Source: Pseudomonas azotoformans
GTDB lineage: Bacteria; Pseudomonadota; Gammaproteobacteria; Pseudomonadales; Pseudomonadaceae
NCBI RefSeq assembly: GCF_900103345.1
Contig: NZ_LT629702.1
Span: forward strand, 2,170,001-2,234,000
DNA: 64,000 bases
Direction of reading: 5' to 3'
The position numbers and the translations under genes are program-made. This document shows positions 61,565 to 64,000 of the stretch, piece by piece. Every line of letters starts with the position of its first letter. Positions within the stretch are counted from its first letter, which is position 1. The notes beneath the pieces were generated by a model. That model made no database searches. It was not told the DNA's origin and saw nothing but the letters and a program-made list of their open reading frames with translations.

Positions 61565-63288
61565 AGCTCAGGCCCCATGGAAAAGTGCAATCGAACGCCG
61601 CCCGGGTCTTCCAGGGCATGGGCCAGGTCCAGGCGGATCGGGCCGACCGGCGACACCCAGCGGATACCGACGCCGACGCCGGTTTTCAGGCTGGGCAGGT
61701 CCAGATTATTGAAGGAGTTACCCTGGTCGACGAACGTCGCGATCCGCCATTTCTCGGCGATGGAATACTGATACTCGGCACTCAGGGCCACCATGTAGCG
61801 GCCACCGATACGGTCGCCGCGATCATTCTCCGGCGACAGCGTCTGGTACTCGTAGCCGCGCACGCTCTGGTCACCACCGGCAAAGAAACGTAGCGACGGC
61901 GGCACCGAGTTATAGCCGTTGGTGGCGCTGCCGCCCACCTGCGCACGGGCCAGGAAGCGATGGTTGTCCCACAGCGTCGTCAGGCCTTTGACCATGGCCG
62001 TGCCGTAAAGCAGGTTGGTGTCGGAGCCCAGGCCTTCCTTGGCGACTTTGGTGTCGAATTGCAGGCGGTAGCCGTTGTGCGGGTCGATACGGTTGTCACT
62101 GCGCAGGTAGGAGTAGCTGATCCCTGGCATCACCAGGTTACTCAGGCCGGAGTCATTGCCCAGGCGATATTCTTCACGCTGGTACTTGAGCGAAATCACC
62201 CGGGTCCAGCCGCTGGGCAGCTTGCTGTGCCACTCCGGGCCCACGGTGAGCAATTTACTCAGGGTGTCGGTGTTGGCGATTTCTTCGTTCTGATAGCCAC
62301 CGGCGAAGCGCAGTTTGTCGGTGAGCGGTGGGTCCAGCGGAATGTCGTACCACAGGCCGACGTTCTGCCGTGGTGCCGATAGCTCGGCCTCCCAACCATA
62401 ACTATGGCCCTGAGGGTTGACCCAATGGCGGGTCCAGTTGGCTTTGCCGCGCGGGCCGACGTCGGTGGAGAACCCCAGGCCCAGCCCCATGGTGCGGGGT
62501 TTGCGGGTCTCCAGGCGCACGGCCACCGGGATGATGTCATTGGTCGAGGCTGCCGGAGCAGCATCCACGCGCACACCTTCAAAAAACCCACTGGCTTGCA
62601 GGTTCTGGTTGAGTTCGGCGATCAGTTCGGAATCGTAGGGCGTGCCGCTTTTGAACGGCACCATGCGTTGCAGCAGTTCTTCGTCAAACGGCGTGTCGCC
62701 AGCAAAGCTGACCTTGCCCAAGGCATAACGCGGACCGCTGTCATAGATGAGTTCGATATCGGCGACACCGGCCTTGGGGTCTACCGCCAGTTTCTGGCGG
62801 GTGAAGCGCCCACTGAAAAAACCGTAGCGCGAGGCCTGGTTCTGGATCAAGCGCTTGGCGTCTTCGTAATGGCCGTGGTTGAGCACGGCGCCGGCCTTGA
62901 GGTCTTTGCTGACGGGCACGCGAAAGGTCTTGAGGTCTGCGGCAGGGCCGTCGACCCGAATGGTCACGTTGCGCAAATGCACCGGTTCGCCGGGGTCGAT
63001 GGTGAGGATCAGGCGCGGGTTCTTGCCGCCTTTCACCTCACTGTCAATCTGTGGCTGATAGAAGCCAAGGGCCTGAGCCGCTTTGCGCGCCTGCTCCTCG
63101 GCGCCACGGCTGAACCGCAGCAGGGCTTCTTCATCACGATCGCCCACCCCGCCGATATAGCCTTCGATGTTGGCTTTCAACGCGTCGTTTGAGGGTTTGA
63201 TCCGCACGTCCAGTTCGCTTTGCGCCAATGCGCCGCAGCTTGTGAACAGCAGAATCAAGCCGCTGGTAAATCTTCCTGGAAACTTCAT
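61561..63288 (-). CDS. tamA: Translocation and assembly module outer-membrane protein TamA
   Basis: A 575-residue BamA/Omp85-family protein: signal peptide (cleavage after A-L-A about residue 22), three POTRA domains (about 25-265) and a 16-strand barrel. The barrel includes Y-R-L-Q-F-D-T-K-V-A-K-E-G, the V-R-G-Y-E-Y (VRGY lid-lock motif) and a C-terminal strand ending R-L-H-F-S-M-G-P-E-L. First gene of the tamAB pair. Confidence 0.95.
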   Translation of the reverse strand: MKFPGRFTSGLILLFTSCGALAQSELDVRIKPSNDALKANIEGYIGGVGDRDEEALLRFSRGAEEQARKAAQALGFYQPQIDSEVKGGKNPRLILTIDPGEPVHLRNVTIRVDGPAADLKTFRVPVSKDLKAGAVLNHGHYEDAKRLIQNQASRYGFFSGRFTRQKLAVDPKAGVADIELIYDSGPRYALGKVSFAGDTPFDEELLQRMVPFKSGTPYDSELIAELNQNLQASGFFEGVRVDAAPAASTNDIIPVAVRLETRKPRTMGLGLGFSTDVGPRGKANWTRHWVNPQGHSYGWEAELSAPRQNVGLWYDIPLDPPLTDKLRFAGGYQNEEIANTDTLSKLLTVGPEWHSKLPSGWTRVISLKYQREEYRLGNDSGLSNLVMPGISYSYLRSDNRIDPHNGYRLQFDTKVAKEGLGSDTNLLYGTAMVKGLTTLWDNHRFLARAQVGGSATNGYNSVPPSLRFFAGGDQSVRGYEYQTLSPENDRGDRIGGRYMVALSAEYQYSIAEKWRIATFVDQGNSFNNLDLPSLKTGVGVGIRWVSPVGPIRLDLAHALEDPGGVRLHFSMGPEL

Positions 63289-63352
63289 AGGCGCGGATGC
63301 TACACGAGCAAGGGAGATTCTTTGAACCTGGATTTATCTGAATAATTCTGGA

Positions 63353-64000
63353 TCAAGCCGTTGCAGCATGTAACGGCTGGGGATTGGGATGAAAAAACAC
63401 GTGCTCCAGGATCGGGCCTACCGCCACTTCACCGATTTCCTCATAGCCTTGACGCTTATAGAACTCCAGGTAACGTGAATTCCCCGTGTCCAGCACCACA
63501 CCGGACGAATGCGGGTCTTCGGCACACCAATTGTGCACGGCTTCCAGTAACTGCTCGCCGTAATGCTTGCCCTGGAACTGCGGGTGGATGCCGAGCAACG
63601 GCAGTAGATGCACCGACTCACTGGGCAGGCACGCCAGCACCGCGTGGTGGTAGTCGAGGTAACGCCGTGTACCGCGCACACCAGTACTCAGCCACATGCG
63701 CAGTTGCCAAGCCCAGCTCTCGGTGATGCCCAGGCGCCGCTGCGGTGGCGCGATCAGGGCGATGCCGATCAGGCGGTCATTGACGAACAAACCAATGGCC
63801 GGCAGTTTCTGAAAGAAGTGCTGCTTGACCAACTCGCGCACGGTGGCGCGCACCCGTTGTTCATAACCGGGACGCTCGGCTTCGAAGATGTAGGCGAAGG
63901 TCGGCTCATGCCGATAGGCCTGGTACAACAGGGAACGGGCCTCACGGGAATAGCCGCTGTTGAGCAGGCGAATTTCAGCAATTGCAGTTGTAGTGTCCGG
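63353..64000 (-). CDS. GNAT-family N-acetyltransferase, 5' end beyond the window
   Basis: The frame is open from the stop at 63353 to the window end, giving at least 215 residues. The last visible upstream residues (I-R-L-L-N-S-G-Y-S-R-E-A-R-S-L-L-Y-Q-A-Y) look like genuine GNAT N-terminal sequence, so the real start lies outside; a TTG at 63928 is not needed. The acetyl-CoA-binding region L-L-P-L-L-G-I-H-P-Q-F-Q-G-K-H-Y-G lies in the C-terminal half, followed by L-D-T-G-N and E-F-Y-K-R-Q-G-Y. Substrate unknown. Confidence 0.88.
   Translation of the reverse strand, partial: PDTTTAIAEIRLLNSGYSREARSLLYQAYRHEPTFAYIFEAERPGYEQRVRATVRELVKQHFFQKLPAIGLFVNDRLIGIALIAPPQRRLGITESWAWQLRMWLSTGVRGTRRYLDYHHAVLACLPSESVHLLPLLGIHPQFQGKHYGEQLLEAVHNWCAEDPHSSGVVLDTGNSRYLEFYKRQGYEEIGEVAVGPILEHVFFHPNPQPLHAATA

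Overview
The window reads as chromosomal DNA of a fluorescent Pseudomonas (P. fluorescens group or close relative). The DNA is GC-rich and the genes are densely packed, many of them overlapping by ATGA. It carries many paired REP-type palindromes of the Pseudomonas kind (arms such as GAGCGGGCTTGCTCGCGA and GGGGGCTTGCCCCC). The housekeeping genes (cysS, glnS, ppiB, lpxH, tamA/tamB, the mrp/pha antiporter) are of pseudomonad type. Species assignment is inference only.

Region 1 (1-16.8 kb) is a type III secretion system (T3SS) of the rhizobial (Rhc) type. One minus-strand operon runs sctC1 - orf77 - sctI - sctJ - sctK - sctL - sctN - sctO - sctQ - sctR - sctS - sctT - sctU, the order known from rhizobia (rhcC1-nolB-rhcJ-nolU-nolV-rhcN-y4yJ-rhcQRSTU). 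A second minus-strand operon runs small filament candidate - sctD - orf118 - TPR gene - sctV - sctC2 - CpaD-like lipoprotein gene. The secretin is split. The C2 half looks like a Tad-pilus secretin (CpaC/RcpA), and it sits with a CpaD-like lipoprotein gene and, on the opposite strand, a TadD-like TPR lipoprotein gene. The export apparatus therefore appears to use a Tad outer-membrane module. SctU lacks the NPTH autocleavage motif. No translocon, gatekeeper, ruler, chaperone or effector gene is recognisable in the window. A small winged-helix regulator gene lies upstream at 16.4 kb.

Region 2 (16.8-26.7 kb) holds a Dyp-type peroxidase, a non-phosphorylating glyceraldehyde-3-phosphate dehydrogenase, an FUSC-type membrane protein, and a TetR regulator divergent from a four-gene tripartite ABC efflux operon (ATPase, MacB-like permease, TolC-like channel, HlyD-like adaptor).

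Region 3 (26.7-38.7 kb) is a long minus-strand cluster. It starts with an SfnB/DszC-like flavin monooxygenase behind a strong sigma-54-type promoter. It continues with a stand-alone acyl-CoA-dehydrogenase-like C-terminal domain, an LLM flavin monooxygenase, a degenerate AMP-ligase, a complete Liv-type ABC importer and an FAD/NAD(P)-binding protein. The most economical reading is uptake and oxidative breakdown of an organosulfur (or similar) compound. An XRE-cupin regulator divergent from a DMT exporter follows.

Region 4 (38.7-46.1 kb) opens with a small AT-rich island carrying an orphan gene and the decayed remains of a second copy of the DMT exporter, bracketed by a 48-bp direct repeat. Next comes the six-gene multisubunit cation/proton antiporter operon (mrpAB-C-D-E-F-G, pha type).

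Region 5 (46.1-64 kb) carries a HIT protein, a short signal peptidase I, a RibD/DHFR-like reductase, cysS, glnS, ppiB-lpxH, an EmrAB-NodT multidrug efflux operon led by its MarR regulator with two operator repeats, the tamA-tamB outer-membrane assembly pair, and a GNAT acetyltransferase cut by the window end. No rRNA, tRNA, CRISPR array, integrase or intact insertion sequence was seen.
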